Counted from the stretch's first letter, positions 36,328 to 47,289 are shown. The stretch: DNA of 64,000 nt from Tepidaquicella sp964564635 (GCA_964564635.1 CAZMAR010000001.1:434001-498000), one strand, 5' to 3'. The notes: generated from the letters alone by a model not told the origin. Translations and numbers: made by a program.

Positions 36328-36894
36328 TCAGGGCAAATTGTATATATCTTTGTATAATCCATATCGGCTGGCATTTTTGTGCCACTGATAGTCTTCTAAC
36401 TGGTCGTTAAGAATATCTATATCATCTTGTCTCCTTGCTCTTCGCCAGGCTCCCACTGCACCAAGTATTATTACCAATAAATAAATTATCAATATCAATG
36501 GAAACATTATCATTACGATAGAGGTTGTTATTCTTAAATCATAGGGTTTACTCTGGTCGTAAATGCCATACTGCTCTGCTTTTTCATTATATGTATTAAT
36601 TATAAATTCACTGCCATCTCTCATAATTTTTGTACCTATTTTGATTAATGCTTCCTGACCAATTGGAGTAAAGAGAAAGAATAATATCGTTGCTATCTTT
36701 AATACAAAACTTATTGTTCTTTTTACTGCAATACTTTTATATGTCTCTTCTCTATCTTCTTTTATCTTATACTTTTTATCTAATTTTTTAGCATATTTTT
36801 TAAATTCTTCCTTTGTTTTGAATGGTGGTGGATTCAAGAAAATATTATTTTTTCTTGCTATTTCTGCAAATCTTTCTGCCTGTGGATTAAACAT
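36328..36894 (-). CDS. Hypothetical membrane protein
   Basis: 188 aa, not recognised. A charged N-terminus (residues 1-55, rich in Lys and Glu) is followed by a hydrophobic segment at about 62-82 and a stronger one at about 125-148. The short C-terminal tail is charged (RRARRQDDIDIL). The start is supported by AAAGGAG, which lies inside the end of the upstream 66-aa gene. The stop of that gene is 1 bp from this ATG, suggesting translational coupling. Confidence 0.6.
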   Translation of the reverse strand: MFNPQAERFAEIARKNNIFLNPPPFKTKEEFKKYAKKLDKKYKIKEDREETYKSIAVKRTISFVLKIATILFFLFTPIGQEALIKIGTKIMRDGSEFIINTYNEKAEQYGIYDQSKPYDLRITTSIVMIMFPLILIIYLLVIILGAVGAWRRARRQDDIDILNDQLEDYQWHKNASRYGLYKDIYNLP

Positions 36895-36895
36895 T

Positions 36896-37096
36896 TTATG
36901 CTCCTTTATTTGTTTTTATAAAATTATTTATTATTGTGCATTTTATTATTTCATTAATACAGTTATGAATTATTAATTTATAGTTAAATCCATTATACAT
37001 TATTGATAGTATATAAAATAAATTTTTATAGTTTTCTTTAATTGTAAAGGTAGTTAATACTACTGCTAATGTTGACAGTATCGTTATTTGATTCAC
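36896..37096 (-). CDS. Hypothetical small protein
   Basis: 66 aa from a GTG start, preceded by AAGGAAAA at a suitable distance. The N-terminal about 16 residues are hydrophobic (ITILSTLAVVLTTF). It resembles nothing I know. Support comes from tight packing: its last codons contain the ribosome site of the 188-aa gene. It could still be a chance frame. Confidence 0.4.
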   Translation of the reverse strand: MNQITILSTLAVVLTTFTIKENYKNLFYILSIMYNGFNYKLIIHNCINEIIKCTIINNFIKTNKGA

Positions 37097-37162
37097 AGTT
37101 GATTTTCCTTTCCGTTTAATCCAGTTTTTAATATTATCAAATACTATTATATTAATTTTTGC

Positions 37163-37411
37163 TTATAAAATTTCCGTTATTACATCTGAATCATCCACAC
37201 CATATATCATAATAATTTCATCGTCTTCTTCTTTTATGTAATATTCATAGTACCCACGGCAACCGTATTTATATTCAATTTCCCAGTTCTGCTCTGCCTT
37301 AATAAAACCTATTGAATATAAATCCTCAATAGTGAGATTATCAAACTGCTTGTTCTGGCTTGATGTCCTTTTAGTTTTATCATCATTATATAAAGGGAAA
37401 ATTGGTGACAT
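37163..37411 (-). CDS. Hypothetical small acidic protein
   Basis: 82 aa, ATG start, acidic C-terminal half (EEDDEIIMIYGVDDSD). There is no signal peptide or membrane segment. It is the first of three small genes in the same direction and lies 66 bp before the 66-aa gene. Not recognised. Confidence 0.5.
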   Translation of the reverse strand: MSPIFPLYNDDKTKRTSSQNKQFDNLTIEDLYSIGFIKAEQNWEIEYKYGCRGYYEYYIKEEDDEIIMIYGVDDSDVITEIL

Positions 37412-37773
37412 ATTACTTAAATATTTTTAATTTAATAAAATATTTTTATTTTATTCTGAGCAACCAATATCCCTTATTTTTTCCCGATTAGTCTTTTGCA
37501 ATATACAAAAAATTTTTGAAATAATCAATGAGAATAACAGGAGTTTATATAAAGGAGAAACACTATTCCAATTTGTATCAATTTTTTTTCTGATTATAAA
37601 TTTATGAAGTCTGAGCTTGAGAAATGAAAGTTGAATAGACCGGTTGTTTTGATTTTCTATCTTTTAATAGGTGTTTGTTTTTAGCCAGAATTCATTATGT
37701 TATATTTAAATTAGAAAAAGAATTTTTTCATTCGTAATTATACACCATAACATTATACAGAATTTCTTTCGCA
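37412..37773. other. AT-rich intergenic stretch
   Basis: About 360 bp between the small genes and the first palindromic array. I see no gene or RNA in it. Confidence 0.6.
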
Positions 37774-39145
37774 ACTGGGATGTGGGCATCCGTTTTGAAT
37801 GGGGTGGATAGCATTTTATAAGGGTGTGGTCAATACGATTTTTGTCTTTTGGTATGTGATATAATTTTTGAGATGTTTGTCAGTAGGGGCGTATTGAATA
37901 CGCCCAGATTATGGGATTTTATTTGATATGGAAAAGGGGTTTAACAATATATTTCAATAAAATATTTATTCAGCACACCAACAAACATTTACAATAGAAT
38001 CCTTGTATTATCTGGGGCGTATGCGATACGCCCCTACTGGAGCGATATTCTATATTGGAAAAAATGTGTACCATTATGTTTGAACAAATTATTTGTTTAG
38101 CTCAGCATTCTTGATAACGAATCCCCGCTCTGTTATGATATTTGTTAGTAGGGGCGTATTGCATACGCCCAGATTGTGGAGATTATTTGATATGGAAAAT
38201 GGGGTTTACAATCTGTTGCAACAAAATATTTGTTCAGCACACCTTACATTCGTAATATAATCCTTGCATTATCTGGGGCGTATGCGATACGCCCCTACTG
38301 GGGGGTTATTTAAAAAAGAAAAAAGGTTTAACAATCCGTTACAAAAAAATATTTGTTCAGCACACCACCAAACATTTACAATAGAATCCTAGCATTATTT
38401 GGGGCGTATGCGATACGCCCCTACTGGGGGATATTTTATATGGGAAAAATTTTTGTACCATTATTTTTTAACAAATTATTTGTTTAGCTCAGAATTCTTG
38501 ATACCGAACCCTCGCTCTTCTATGATGTTTGTTAGTAGGGGCGTATTGAATACGCCCAGATTGTGGAGATTATTTGATATGGAAAATGGGGTTTACAATC
38601 TGTTGCAACAAAATATTTGTTCAGCACACCTTACATTCGTAATATAATCCTTGCATTATCTGGGGCGTATGCGATACGCCCCTACTGGGGGGTATTCTAT
38701 ATGGGAAAATTTGAGTACCATTATGTTTGAACAAATTATTTGTTTAGCTCAGCATTCTTGATAACGAATCCCCGCTCTGTTATGATATTTGTTAGTAGGG
38801 GCGTATTGCATACGCCCAGATTGTGGAGATTATTTGATATGGAAAATGGGGTTTACAATCTGTTGCAACAAAATATTTGTTCAGCACACCTTACATTCGT
38901 AATATAATCCTTGCATTATCTGGGGCGTATGCGATACGCCCCTACTGGGGGGTATTCTATATGGGAAAAATTTGTGTACCATTATTTTTTAACAAATTAT
39001 TTGTTGAGTTCAGAATTCCTGATAACGAACCCTCGCTCTGCTATGATGTTTGTTAGTAGGGGCGTATTGAATACGCCCAGATTGTGGAGATTATTTGATA
39101 TGGAAAATGGGGTTTACAATCTGTTGCAACAAAATATTTGTTAGT
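37774..39145. repeat. Palindromic satellite-like array A
   Basis: Ten palindromes with arms GGGGCGTAT/ATACGCCC(C) start near 37883, 38014, 38148, 38275, 38401, 38534, 38662, 38795, 38923 and 39056. Spacing is about 126-133 bp, and two spacings make a 261-bp dimer. Palindromes alternate between a form extended on the left by GTA (P1) and one extended on the right by TAC (P2). The inter-palindrome segments of the two kinds are diverged versions of each other (for example TTGATATGGAAAAT and TCTATATGGGAAAAT). The left border carries a flank (37774-37882) shared with array B. Confidence 0.9.
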
Positions 39146-39340
39146 ACATTTGCAAAATAAATTAGAAGGAAGAATTATTATCTTATGCAGAATGTTTCTA
39201 TATCTGCAAGGGTACATTTCTAAAAATAATTTTCCAGAAGTACTTATTTCGTAACCTTCGTATTTATCAATATTTAAATATAAAAATTTAAATTGATATT
39301 ACTTAAAAATATAAATAAATTTTAGAAAAAATAATTTATT

Positions 39341-41479
39341 ATGAAAAAATTAGCATTAATTTTATTTCTCACATTAGCAACCACAATTGCATTTTCGCAA
39401 AATAATTATTGGAGCAAAACCAATGGACCATGGGGAGGAAGTGTAAAAGCTTTTGTGAAGGATTCTCTCAATAGATGGTTCGTTGGTATCAGCGGCGACG
39501 GGGTATATTACACCACAAATGAAGGTAATAACTGGATTCCGACAAGTAATGGCTTAACAGAAGCAAGAGTAAATTGTTTGGTAATTGATTCAAGTAATTA
39601 CTTATTCGCAGGAACAAGTAGAGGTTTATTCCGTTCTTCAAACGGTGGGGCACAATGGCAGGTAATTTATTTTAATACAAATGAAATTTTATCAATTGTT
39701 GTAGACCAGATTAATAGAATATTTGTTTCTACTGCGAATACAATCTGGATTTCTACAGATAATGGATTAAGCTGGAATGTTAGCGCCGGCGGTTTATCAG
39801 GTGGAAGTTACTATAATTTATGTGTTGCTCCGAATTCTTATATGTATGTAAGGTCTGGATCGGGAGTCTTCAGATCTACCGATGGAGGCGCAAACTGGAT
39901 TGCCGTTAATTCTGGTTTGCCAAGTACTTCTGTATCATCATTAATTACAACATCAAACAATTATATTTTTGCAGGTATCTCTTCACAGGGTGTATATCTT
40001 TCAACGAATAATGGAGAAAACTGGACAGCGGTAAATTCCGGGTTAGGAAATATGTATGTAAGTGGATTTGGAAATTATGAAAATATAATTTTTGCCGCTA
40101 CATATAATGGAATTTTCAAAACAACAAATTATGGTACAAACTGGGTCGCTGCTAATAATGGCTTTACTGCTCCATATACGGGATGTAATACATTCGCTTT
40201 TATATCTTCTAATACAGTATTTGCTGGTACTGGTGCTCTGGGGGTATTAAAATCCACAAATGCAGGCGGACTCTGGTTTAGTTCATCAGAAGGAATAAAT
40301 GCTGGTTCTATTAAATCTATAGCGGTGAATCAACAAAATGATATTTTTGTTGCTATGACCGGTGGAGTTTATAAAACAACCGATGCGGGAGCATCATTTA
40401 TAAAATCAGATGCAGGAATAACAAACACACATTTAAATATCCTGCGTATACATCCAAATGGTTACCTTTTTGTTGGAACTTTTCCGATGTCTGGTACTCC
40501 ACTAAGTGGTATATTTCGTTCAACAAATAATGGATTAAACTGGACAGTATCAATGAACGGTTTCACATATCAGTATAACAATGTACTGGATTTTACTTTT
40601 GATACAAATGGATATATCTATGCTGCATCAAATGATAATGTGTATAAATCAACAAATTACGGCAGCAATTGGTTTAAGACAAGTAACGGAATAACAAATA
40701 ATCAGGTTTATTCAATTGCGGTTAATAAAAGTAATAATTATATATTCGCAGGTACTTACGGTTCGGGAGTTTTCCGTTCCACTGACAATGGCGGAAACTG
40801 GACTCAGGTAAATAATGGATTGTCAGCAACAGAAATAATGTCGCTTGAATTTAATGGGGATAACTTTTTATTTGCTGGTACCAATGGACAGGGTGTTTTT
40901 CGTTCAAAAAATAACGGTGGCGATTGGGAACAGGTGCTGGGTATTGGATTAACTATGCAAGCATGGAAAATTGCTATAAATAGAAAAGGTTATATATTTG
41001 CAGGAATTGTAGGAGGTCAGATTGTTAATTTAGGTATCTGGGTTTCAACAAACGCTGGTGATAATTGGACACAAATTACATCGGGTATTTATTATCCTTT
41101 TGTAGATGCAATTGGTTTTGATTCTGTACAATATGGATATGCAGGTACTCTAAATGGTGGATTGTATAAGAGTAATGCATCAACTCCAATTAGAAATACT
41201 ATTACTGAAATACCAAAAGCATTTGTTTTAGAACAGAATTATCCAAATCCATTTAATCCTACTACAACAATAAAATATTTTCTTGCAAAGGATTGCAATG
41301 TAAAACTAAAAGTTTATGATTTACTTGGTAGAGATATAGAAACCATTGTAAATGGATACCAGAGTGCTGGTTATTACCAATATATTTTTGACGCTTCAAG
41401 ACTTTCTTCCGGTATTTATATATATAGATTAGAAACAGATTCATATTCAGAATCCCGCAGGATGATACTTGTAAGATAG
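39341..41479 (+). CDS. Large BNR/YCF48-type propeller protein with T9SS sorting domain
   Basis: 712 aa. Signal peptide MKKLALILFLTLATTIAFSQ. A series of about 13 repeats of the form RSTDGGxNWxxVNxGL plus FAGT spans residues 25-620, enough for two propellers. The sorting domain opens EQNYPNPFNPTTTIKYFL and ends SRRMILVR. It is predicted to be a surface or secreted protein without an evident catalytic site. It is the only gene between palindromic arrays A and B. Confidence 0.85.
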   Translation: MKKLALILFLTLATTIAFSQNNYWSKTNGPWGGSVKAFVKDSLNRWFVGISGDGVYYTTNEGNNWIPTSNGLTEARVNCLVIDSSNYLFAGTSRGLFRSSNGGAQWQVIYFNTNEILSIVVDQINRIFVSTANTIWISTDNGLSWNVSAGGLSGGSYYNLCVAPNSYMYVRSGSGVFRSTDGGANWIAVNSGLPSTSVSSLITTSNNYIFAGISSQGVYLSTNNGENWTAVNSGLGNMYVSGFGNYENIIFAATYNGIFKTTNYGTNWVAANNGFTAPYTGCNTFAFISSNTVFAGTGALGVLKSTNAGGLWFSSSEGINAGSIKSIAVNQQNDIFVAMTGGVYKTTDAGASFIKSDAGITNTHLNILRIHPNGYLFVGTFPMSGTPLSGIFRSTNNGLNWTVSMNGFTYQYNNVLDFTFDTNGYIYAASNDNVYKSTNYGSNWFKTSNGITNNQVYSIAVNKSNNYIFAGTYGSGVFRSTDNGGNWTQVNNGLSATEIMSLEFNGDNFLFAGTNGQGVFRSKNNGGDWEQVLGIGLTMQAWKIAINRKGYIFAGIVGGQIVNLGIWVSTNAGDNWTQITSGIYYPFVDAIGFDSVQYGYAGTLNGGLYKSNASTPIRNTITEIPKAFVLEQNYPNPFNPTTTIKYFLAKDCNVKLKVYDLLGRDIETIVNGYQSAGYYQYIFDASRLSSGIYIYRLETDSYSESRRMILVR

Positions 41480-41486
41480 AGTTTTC

Positions 41487-43320
41487 CTTACTTGCAACAG
41501 AGCCCCTGCTCTTTTGCGCGAAGAAAATAAAAATATATACAGAATTTTCACAGCATCGGATGTGGGCATCCGTTTCGAGTGAGGTGGATAGCCGGTTTTG
41601 AAGGTGTGTGAAATACGATTTTTGTTTTGTGGTATGTGATATGAATTTTGAGATGTTTGTTAGTAGGGGCGTATTGAATATGCCCCGATTGTAGCGATAT
41701 TCTATATGGGAAAAATTTTTGTACCATTATGTTTTAACAAATTATTTGTTTAGCTCAGAATTCTTGATAACGAATCCTCGCCCTGCTATGATGTTTGTTA
41801 GTACGGGCGTATTGCATACGCCCCGAGTATGGGATTTTATTTGATATGGAAATGGGGTTTACAATCTTCTGCAATAAAATATTTATTCAGCATACCACCA
41901 AACATTTACGATATAATCCTTGCATTATCTAGGGCGTATGCGATACGCCCCTACTATAGCGATATTCCATATGGGAAAAATTTTTGTACCATTATGTTTT
42001 ACCAAATTATTTGTTTAGCTCAGAATTCTTGATAACGAATCCTCGCTCTGCTATGATGTTTGTTAGTAGGGGCGTATTGCATACGCCCCGATTATGGGAT
42101 TTTATTTGATATGGAAATGGGGTTAAAAATTTATTTCAATAAAATATTTGTTCAGCACACCACCAAACATTTACAATAGAATCCTAGCATTATCTGGGGC
42201 GTATGCAATACGCCCCTACTGGGGGATATTTTATATGGGAAAATTTGAGTACCATTATGTTTTAACAAATTATTTGTTGAATTCAGAATTGTTGATAACG
42301 AACCCTCGCTCTGTTATGATATTTGTTAGTAGGGGCGTATTGCATACGCCCCGATTGTGGGATTTTATTTGATATGGAAAATGGGGTTTAATAATCTGCT
42401 GCAATAAAATATTTATTCAGTACACATTGCATTTGAAATATAATCCTTGCATTATCTGGGGCGTATGCGATACGCCCCTACTATAGCGATATTCCATATG
42501 AGAAAAATTTGTGTACCATTATGTTTTAACAAATTATTTGTTTAGCTCAGAATTCTTGATACCGAATTCTCGCCCTGCTACGATGTTTGTTAGTAGGGGC
42601 GTATTGCATACGCCCCGAGTATGGGATTATTTAATAAAGAAGAAAGGTTTAACAATCTGTTGCAATAAAATATTTATTCAGCACACATTGCATTTGAAAT
42701 AGAATCCTAGCATTATTTGGGGCGTATGCGATACGCCCCTACTGGGGGGGTATTTAAAAAAGAAAAAAGGTTTATCAATCCGTTACAAAAAAATATTTGT
42801 TCAGCACATCACCAAACATTTACAATAGATTCCTTGCATTATCAAGGGTGTATGAAATACAACTTTTAAGATGCGTGTAATTCCTCTTGGGCGTATGCGA
42901 TACGCCCCTACTGGAATGTTATTTAATAAAAAGAAGGGGTTAATAATCTGTTGCAATAAAATATTTGTTCAGCACATCACCAAACATTTACAACAGAATC
43001 CTTTCATTATCTAGGTCGTATGCGATACGCCCCTACTGTGGGGGTATTTAAAAAAAGAAAAAAGTTATGGGGGCGTATTGCATACGCCCCCCATAATTGG
43101 GGTAATTTAGTCAGGTAAATATTTTACAGAAACTGGATTTTCGATATTTAGTGATAACATATACCTACCTATGTTAGACCCTTCCCTCCCCTACTTGCAA
43201 CAGAGCCCCAGTCTGTTGCGGAAGGAATACAAATACTTCCCTCTCTGATGAATTTCCTATAACAGTAAAAATGAAAGGCTGAATAATTTCGCAATAGATG
43301 TGGGCATACTTTTATAGATA
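41487..43320. repeat. Palindromic satellite-like array B with flanking elements
   Basis: About twelve palindromes of the same type as array A start near 41664, 41800, 41932, 42067, 42196, 42330, 42459, 42593, 42719, 42888, 43015 and 43072. The 262-266 bp dimer period is clear between 41800 and 42593; the right end is more degenerate. The left flank (41551-41660) matches that of array A. A second element with GCAACAGA/TCTGTTGC arms lies at 43190-43220 and, degenerate, at 41489-41515. Frames of 60-75 codons in this block are repeat translations, not genes. Confidence 0.88.
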
Positions 43321-43462
43321 TTTTGATAATCATGAAGTAAGTATAATACTTATCAATTGATTTAATATAAAAAAATTATATGACATATATCAAATTTTTA
43401 AATATAATATTGAAATTAAATCGGATAAAAAGAGGTTTTAGAAATAAAAAAGGAGAAAAAAA

Positions 43463-44695
43463 ATGAGCGAGCTAATAAACAACAGCAGAGAAAGAATAGA
43501 AAAACTAAAATCTTTATTCTTAAAATTGCACCAGGGAATTGATGTAGAGACAGTAAAACAAGAATTGTCTGCAATGCTTGGAAAAGTACCTTATGGAGAA
43601 ATAGTCCAGGCTGAGCAGGAATTGATTTCTCAGGGTATGCCTGTGCTGGAAATACAAAAATATTGTGATTTGCACTCACAAGCAGTAAAAGGGAATATAG
43701 ATTTTTCGTTTGGAAAAAACATTCCTGAAGGACATCCGGTAAATACCTTAAAGCAAGAGAATTTGGCAATAGTAGATGAGGTTTCAAAACTTAAAGAAAT
43801 ATTTGTAGCATTAAAAAATTCTAAGGAACAACCGGACGCATATGAACAGGTGATGAAAATATTAAGCATTCTAAATAATCTATCAGATATAGAAAAGCAT
43901 TATTCAAAGAAAGAAAACCTCATTTTCCCCTATTTAGAAAAATACGGTATTACCGGTCCTTCCAAAGTAATGTGGGGTAAGGATGATGAGGTAAGAAGAT
44001 TTATAAAAACATCAAAAGAAGTCCTGAGACAGAAAGAAAAAATCTCTTTATCAGAATTAAACGATATTATTGATACAATTTTGAATCCCACTGCAAATGC
44101 AATACTTGAAATGGTAGAGAAAGAAGAAAAGATTTTGTTCCCAATGTGCCTTGATAGATTCACAGAGATAGAGTGGTACGAAATATATCAACAAATTGAT
44201 GATATTGGGTATTGTCTTTATGCTCCAAAAGCGGAGTGGTTGCCAATTAGTGAAATCAAGAAAGAAAATAAATCTATTTCAAATGATAGAATAAAATTAT
44301 CAACAGGTTCATTTTCAAATGAAGAACTTGAAAGTTTATTTAATGCGCTACCAGTAGACCTAACCTTTGTAGATAAAGATGATAAAGTAAAGTTTTTCTC
44401 ACACGGAGCAAAAAGAATTTTTGAAAGGAACAAAGCCATACTTGGCAGAGAAGTACAAAATTGCCATCCCCCTTCGAGTGTGCATATCGTAAATAAAATT
44501 TTAGATGACTTCAAGAGTGGCAGGCAGAACAGCGCCAAATTCTGGATTAACTTTCAGGGAATGCTTGTGCATATAGCTTACTATGCAGTCAGAAAAGAAA
44601 ATGGTGATTATCTCGGTACTCTTGAAGTTACACAGGATATTAGAGAATTTAAGAAAATAGAAGGTGAGAGAAGACTGCTAACTTACGATGAATAA
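43463..44695 (+). CDS. DUF438-hemerythrin-PAS protein
   Basis: 410 aa. The DUF438 domain occupies residues 1-70 (EQELISQGMPVLEIQKYCD, then HSQAV). A hemerythrin-like HHE region covers about 90-225, with EKHYSKKENLIFPYLEKYG, a degenerate MWGKDDEV and EKILFPMC. A PAS domain follows (about 285-400, LPVDLTFVDKDDKVKFFS). By family knowledge these proteins sense oxygen or nitric oxide through a di-iron site; the output is unknown because no kinase or DNA-binding domain is present. The start follows an AAGGAG site. It is monocistronic. Confidence 0.85.
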   Translation: MSELINNSRERIEKLKSLFLKLHQGIDVETVKQELSAMLGKVPYGEIVQAEQELISQGMPVLEIQKYCDLHSQAVKGNIDFSFGKNIPEGHPVNTLKQENLAIVDEVSKLKEIFVALKNSKEQPDAYEQVMKILSILNNLSDIEKHYSKKENLIFPYLEKYGITGPSKVMWGKDDEVRRFIKTSKEVLRQKEKISLSELNDIIDTILNPTANAILEMVEKEEKILFPMCLDRFTEIEWYEIYQQIDDIGYCLYAPKAEWLPISEIKKENKSISNDRIKLSTGSFSNEELESLFNALPVDLTFVDKDDKVKFFSHGAKRIFERNKAILGREVQNCHPPSSVHIVNKILDDFKSGRQNSAKFWINFQGMLVHIAYYAVRKENGDYLGTLEVTQDIREFKKIEGERRLLTYDE

Positions 44696-44822
44696 TGTTA
44701 TAAGATAAAGTAGCGTTAGCAAAAAAAGAAAATAATTACCATTCAACTGATGAAATATAAAAAATAGTTTCTACAGTTGAAATAACTCTTTCTCTAATCA
44801 ATTATTAATTTAGTAAAAAGAA

Positions 44823-45158
44823 TTATTGCTTTTTATAAACTCCAGACCACCTTTTACTAAAATCAAGATTGTAATGAACTGCTTTTATATCGGTACCATT
44901 TTTTTGATAAATACCGAAACCTCCATCTGAATAATTATCAACTCTATAAAATGTAAAATAAAGTTTTCCATTAATAACATAACCAACACCATAGGCATAA
45001 GTATTTCCTTCAGATGAAAAAGACAGGTCGTAACCATTAGCACCAAGATTAATTGAGACAAAACTATTCTGAGATTCTTTATAAGTCCCGGTGAAATCTT
45101 GTGCAAATGAAAATCCTACAAGTAATAAAACAAAAGCTAAAATAATTGTTGATTTCAT
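44823..45158 (-). CDS. Small secreted protein of unknown function
   Basis: 111 aa from the ATG at 45158; an upstream in-frame TTG would add three residues but is less likely. The signal peptide MKSTIILAFVLLLVGFSFAQ is clear. The mature part is about 90 residues of probable beta structure ending KRWSGVYKKQ. FTGTY at the start and WSGVY at the end suggest a small closed beta fold. No family recognised. Confidence 0.65.
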   Translation of the reverse strand: MKSTIILAFVLLLVGFSFAQDFTGTYKESQNSFVSINLGANGYDLSFSSEGNTYAYGVGYVINGKLYFTFYRVDNYSDGGFGIYQKNGTDIKAVHYNLDFSKRWSGVYKKQ

Positions 45159-45241
45159 AAATATCAATTTTGTTTATACAATATAACAATTTAAATAACC
45201 AACAAAAGGTTAAATCAATAAATTTTTTAAAAAATTAATGT

Positions 45242-46495
45242 TTATTTAGTTAATATTAATTTTTTTGTTGACGAGAAATTTTTTGCTGTTAATCTATAGA
45301 AGTATATTCCGGAAGGCAGGGCTGATAAATCTATAGTCAATGAATACTTAGCGGGAGTTAGAAATTCATTTATAAAAGTTTTAATTTCTTTACCAAGCAA
45401 ATTAAATAATTTTAACTGAACAAAAGTTCCTTCGGGAATATGGAACTCAATGTTTGTAGTGGAATTAAATGGATTTGGATAATTCTGAGAAAGCCAGAAA
45501 TATGGTGATGTAACTTCTGAACTCTTTCCAATAAAAGTGCTACCACCATTAGTTGTTTTTAGAATTAAGCCATCATAGCCGGTAATCCAGCCAGTATTTT
45601 CATTAGCAAAGAAAATATCAAAATACGGATTACCTATTCCCTGTTGAAGAGTAAACCAATTGATTCCAGCATTTGTAGTTTTAATCACTTTATATGTAGG
45701 GACCTCCCACCAATTACCTACAGCATAACCTGTATTCTGATTAACAAAAAATACAGATTCATAACCAATTAAATTTCCTAATTTCTGCGAACTCCAATTT
45801 AATCCACCATCAGTTGATTTCAAAACAGTTTCACTATCACAAACAGCATATCCATTAAATAAGTCTGTAAAGAAGATAGAAGCAATTCTTAAATTTGTGC
45901 CTGAATTCATAAGCGTAAAGGACATACCAGCATCAGTTGTTTTTCTTATCATACCGAGATTCCCGGCAATGAAGCCAGTATTTGAATTCAGAAACTGAAT
46001 AGTCCATATATCAACCCCCGTAACAAACTTTTCAATCCAATTTATACCGCCATTAGAAGTATACAAAAATTTTCCATCATAACCGACAACAAAACCGGTA
46101 TTCTGGTCAATAAACCATAGGTTAAAAAAGTAGGTAGAAGATTGTGAATACTGAACAGTCCAGTTGAGCCCTCCATCAGAAGATTTAAGGATTTTTGAAG
46201 TACCAAAACCTCCCATATAGCCCCCACAAATCCAGCCCGTCTGGTAATTAATAAAATGAATTCCCATAAAGAAATCATCGGGGGTAGTACCGGTATTCAT
46301 TTGTATCCAGTTTAGCCCACCATTTGTAGTTTTCAGTAAAAGTGAACTATCACCGATTGCGAAACCAGTATTTACATCGAGCATTCTTATTTTGGAAATG
46401 AAACAATTCGTATTTGTTTGTTGCTGAAACCATTGAGAATAGATTTCAGATTTGAAAAAAGAGATTATTAAAAATAAAAGTAAATATTTTTTCAA
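45242..46495 (-). CDS. YCF48-type propeller protein with T9SS sorting domain
   Basis: 417 aa. Signal peptide in the first about 20 residues. About seven repeats carry KTTNGGLNW or KSSDGGLNW, each followed by a NTGxxxG motif. The sorting domain opens SQNYPNPFNSTTNIEFHI and closes STKKLILTK. It resembles the gene at 31584 in size and layout and is probably a paralogue. Predicted surface-exposed, with no catalytic residues seen. Confidence 0.85.
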   Translation of the reverse strand: MKKYLLLFLIISFFKSEIYSQWFQQQTNTNCFISKIRMLDVNTGFAIGDSSLLLKTTNGGLNWIQMNTGTTPDDFFMGIHFINYQTGWICGGYMGGFGTSKILKSSDGGLNWTVQYSQSSTYFFNLWFIDQNTGFVVGYDGKFLYTSNGGINWIEKFVTGVDIWTIQFLNSNTGFIAGNLGMIRKTTDAGMSFTLMNSGTNLRIASIFFTDLFNGYAVCDSETVLKSTDGGLNWSSQKLGNLIGYESVFFVNQNTGYAVGNWWEVPTYKVIKTTNAGINWFTLQQGIGNPYFDIFFANENTGWITGYDGLILKTTNGGSTFIGKSSEVTSPYFWLSQNYPNPFNSTTNIEFHIPEGTFVQLKLFNLLGKEIKTFINEFLTPAKYSLTIDLSALPSGIYFYRLTAKNFSSTKKLILTK

Positions 46496-46625
46496 AATCT
46501 AAATTTATTATAAGAAAAATACTTTTAAAATAATTAAAATTAAACTCAATGACAAAAATTTTTGTTTTACTATTTGTTAAAATATATAAAATAATTATTT
46601 TTGAAACTTATAAATTATATTACAA

Positions 46626-47144
46626 ATGGATATAGTACCAAAGAAACTTAGAAACAAAGAGTACCTGTTCAAAGTCAAATTTGATTCTGATGAATTGAAG
46701 AGATATAGTTCATATGGACATGAAGCAAAATGCTTTTTAACCAGAACAACAAGGATTAATAAATTAACCCCAACAGCATTAGATACAGATAATTACTATT
46801 ATATATATTCATATTCAGAAGAATATGATAGCGGTAGGAGGACGGAGGTAATTTTTGAGTATTATAATAGAGAAGATGAGAATATTGTATTAGAATTTGT
46901 AATCGTATTCCCGCGTAAAAAGAATTTCAGCGTTGCAGAGGCGAAGATGAAATACAACGGTCATCATTCGCCAGAAGAAATTTTCAAGGAAAGTTTTATT
47001 GAGAAGACAAAAGACCATATAAAAGAAATTTTTGAAAGAATATTTAATAGGGAAAATCAGGGTAGTATATGCAGGGAATGCGGATATATATATATCAAAT
47101 CCGATATTCCCCAATGCCCCAGGTTATATGTTCCCCAAAAATAG
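46626..47144 (+). CDS. Hypothetical protein with partial zinc ribbon
   Basis: 172 aa, not recognised. It is a mixed alpha/beta soluble protein with no signal peptide. The C-terminus reads CRECGYIY and then QCPRLYVPQK: three cysteines of a zinc-ribbon pattern, in which the fourth would be expected just after the CP. Either the fourth cysteine is lost or the end is altered. The 93-bp repeats begin about 150 bp downstream. Confidence 0.55.
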   Translation: MDIVPKKLRNKEYLFKVKFDSDELKRYSSYGHEAKCFLTRTTRINKLTPTALDTDNYYYIYSYSEEYDSGRRTEVIFEYYNREDENIVLEFVIVFPRKKNFSVAEAKMKYNGHHSPEEIFKESFIEKTKDHIKEIFERIFNRENQGSICRECGYIYIKSDIPQCPRLYVPQK

Positions 47145-47289
47145 TTAATGCAATCAAAATAATTTTTTTAAAAAAATTCATTTCCAAATCTGTAGTTTCG
47201 CCATTGGGTAATACATAACATCTACATACTTATGTTAGACCCTTTTTCATAATCGCAACAGAACCCCTGCTTTTTGGCAAAAGAAATAA

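Noticed and set aside
37774..39145. Palindromic array as a second CRISPR
   Set aside because: The repeated sequence extends through the 100-bp segments between palindromes, so these are not unique spacers, and the period is too long.
38399..42702. Frames of 60-82 codons inside the palindromic arrays
   Set aside because: They repeat the same peptide at the repeat period and follow the repeat DNA; no ribosome sites.
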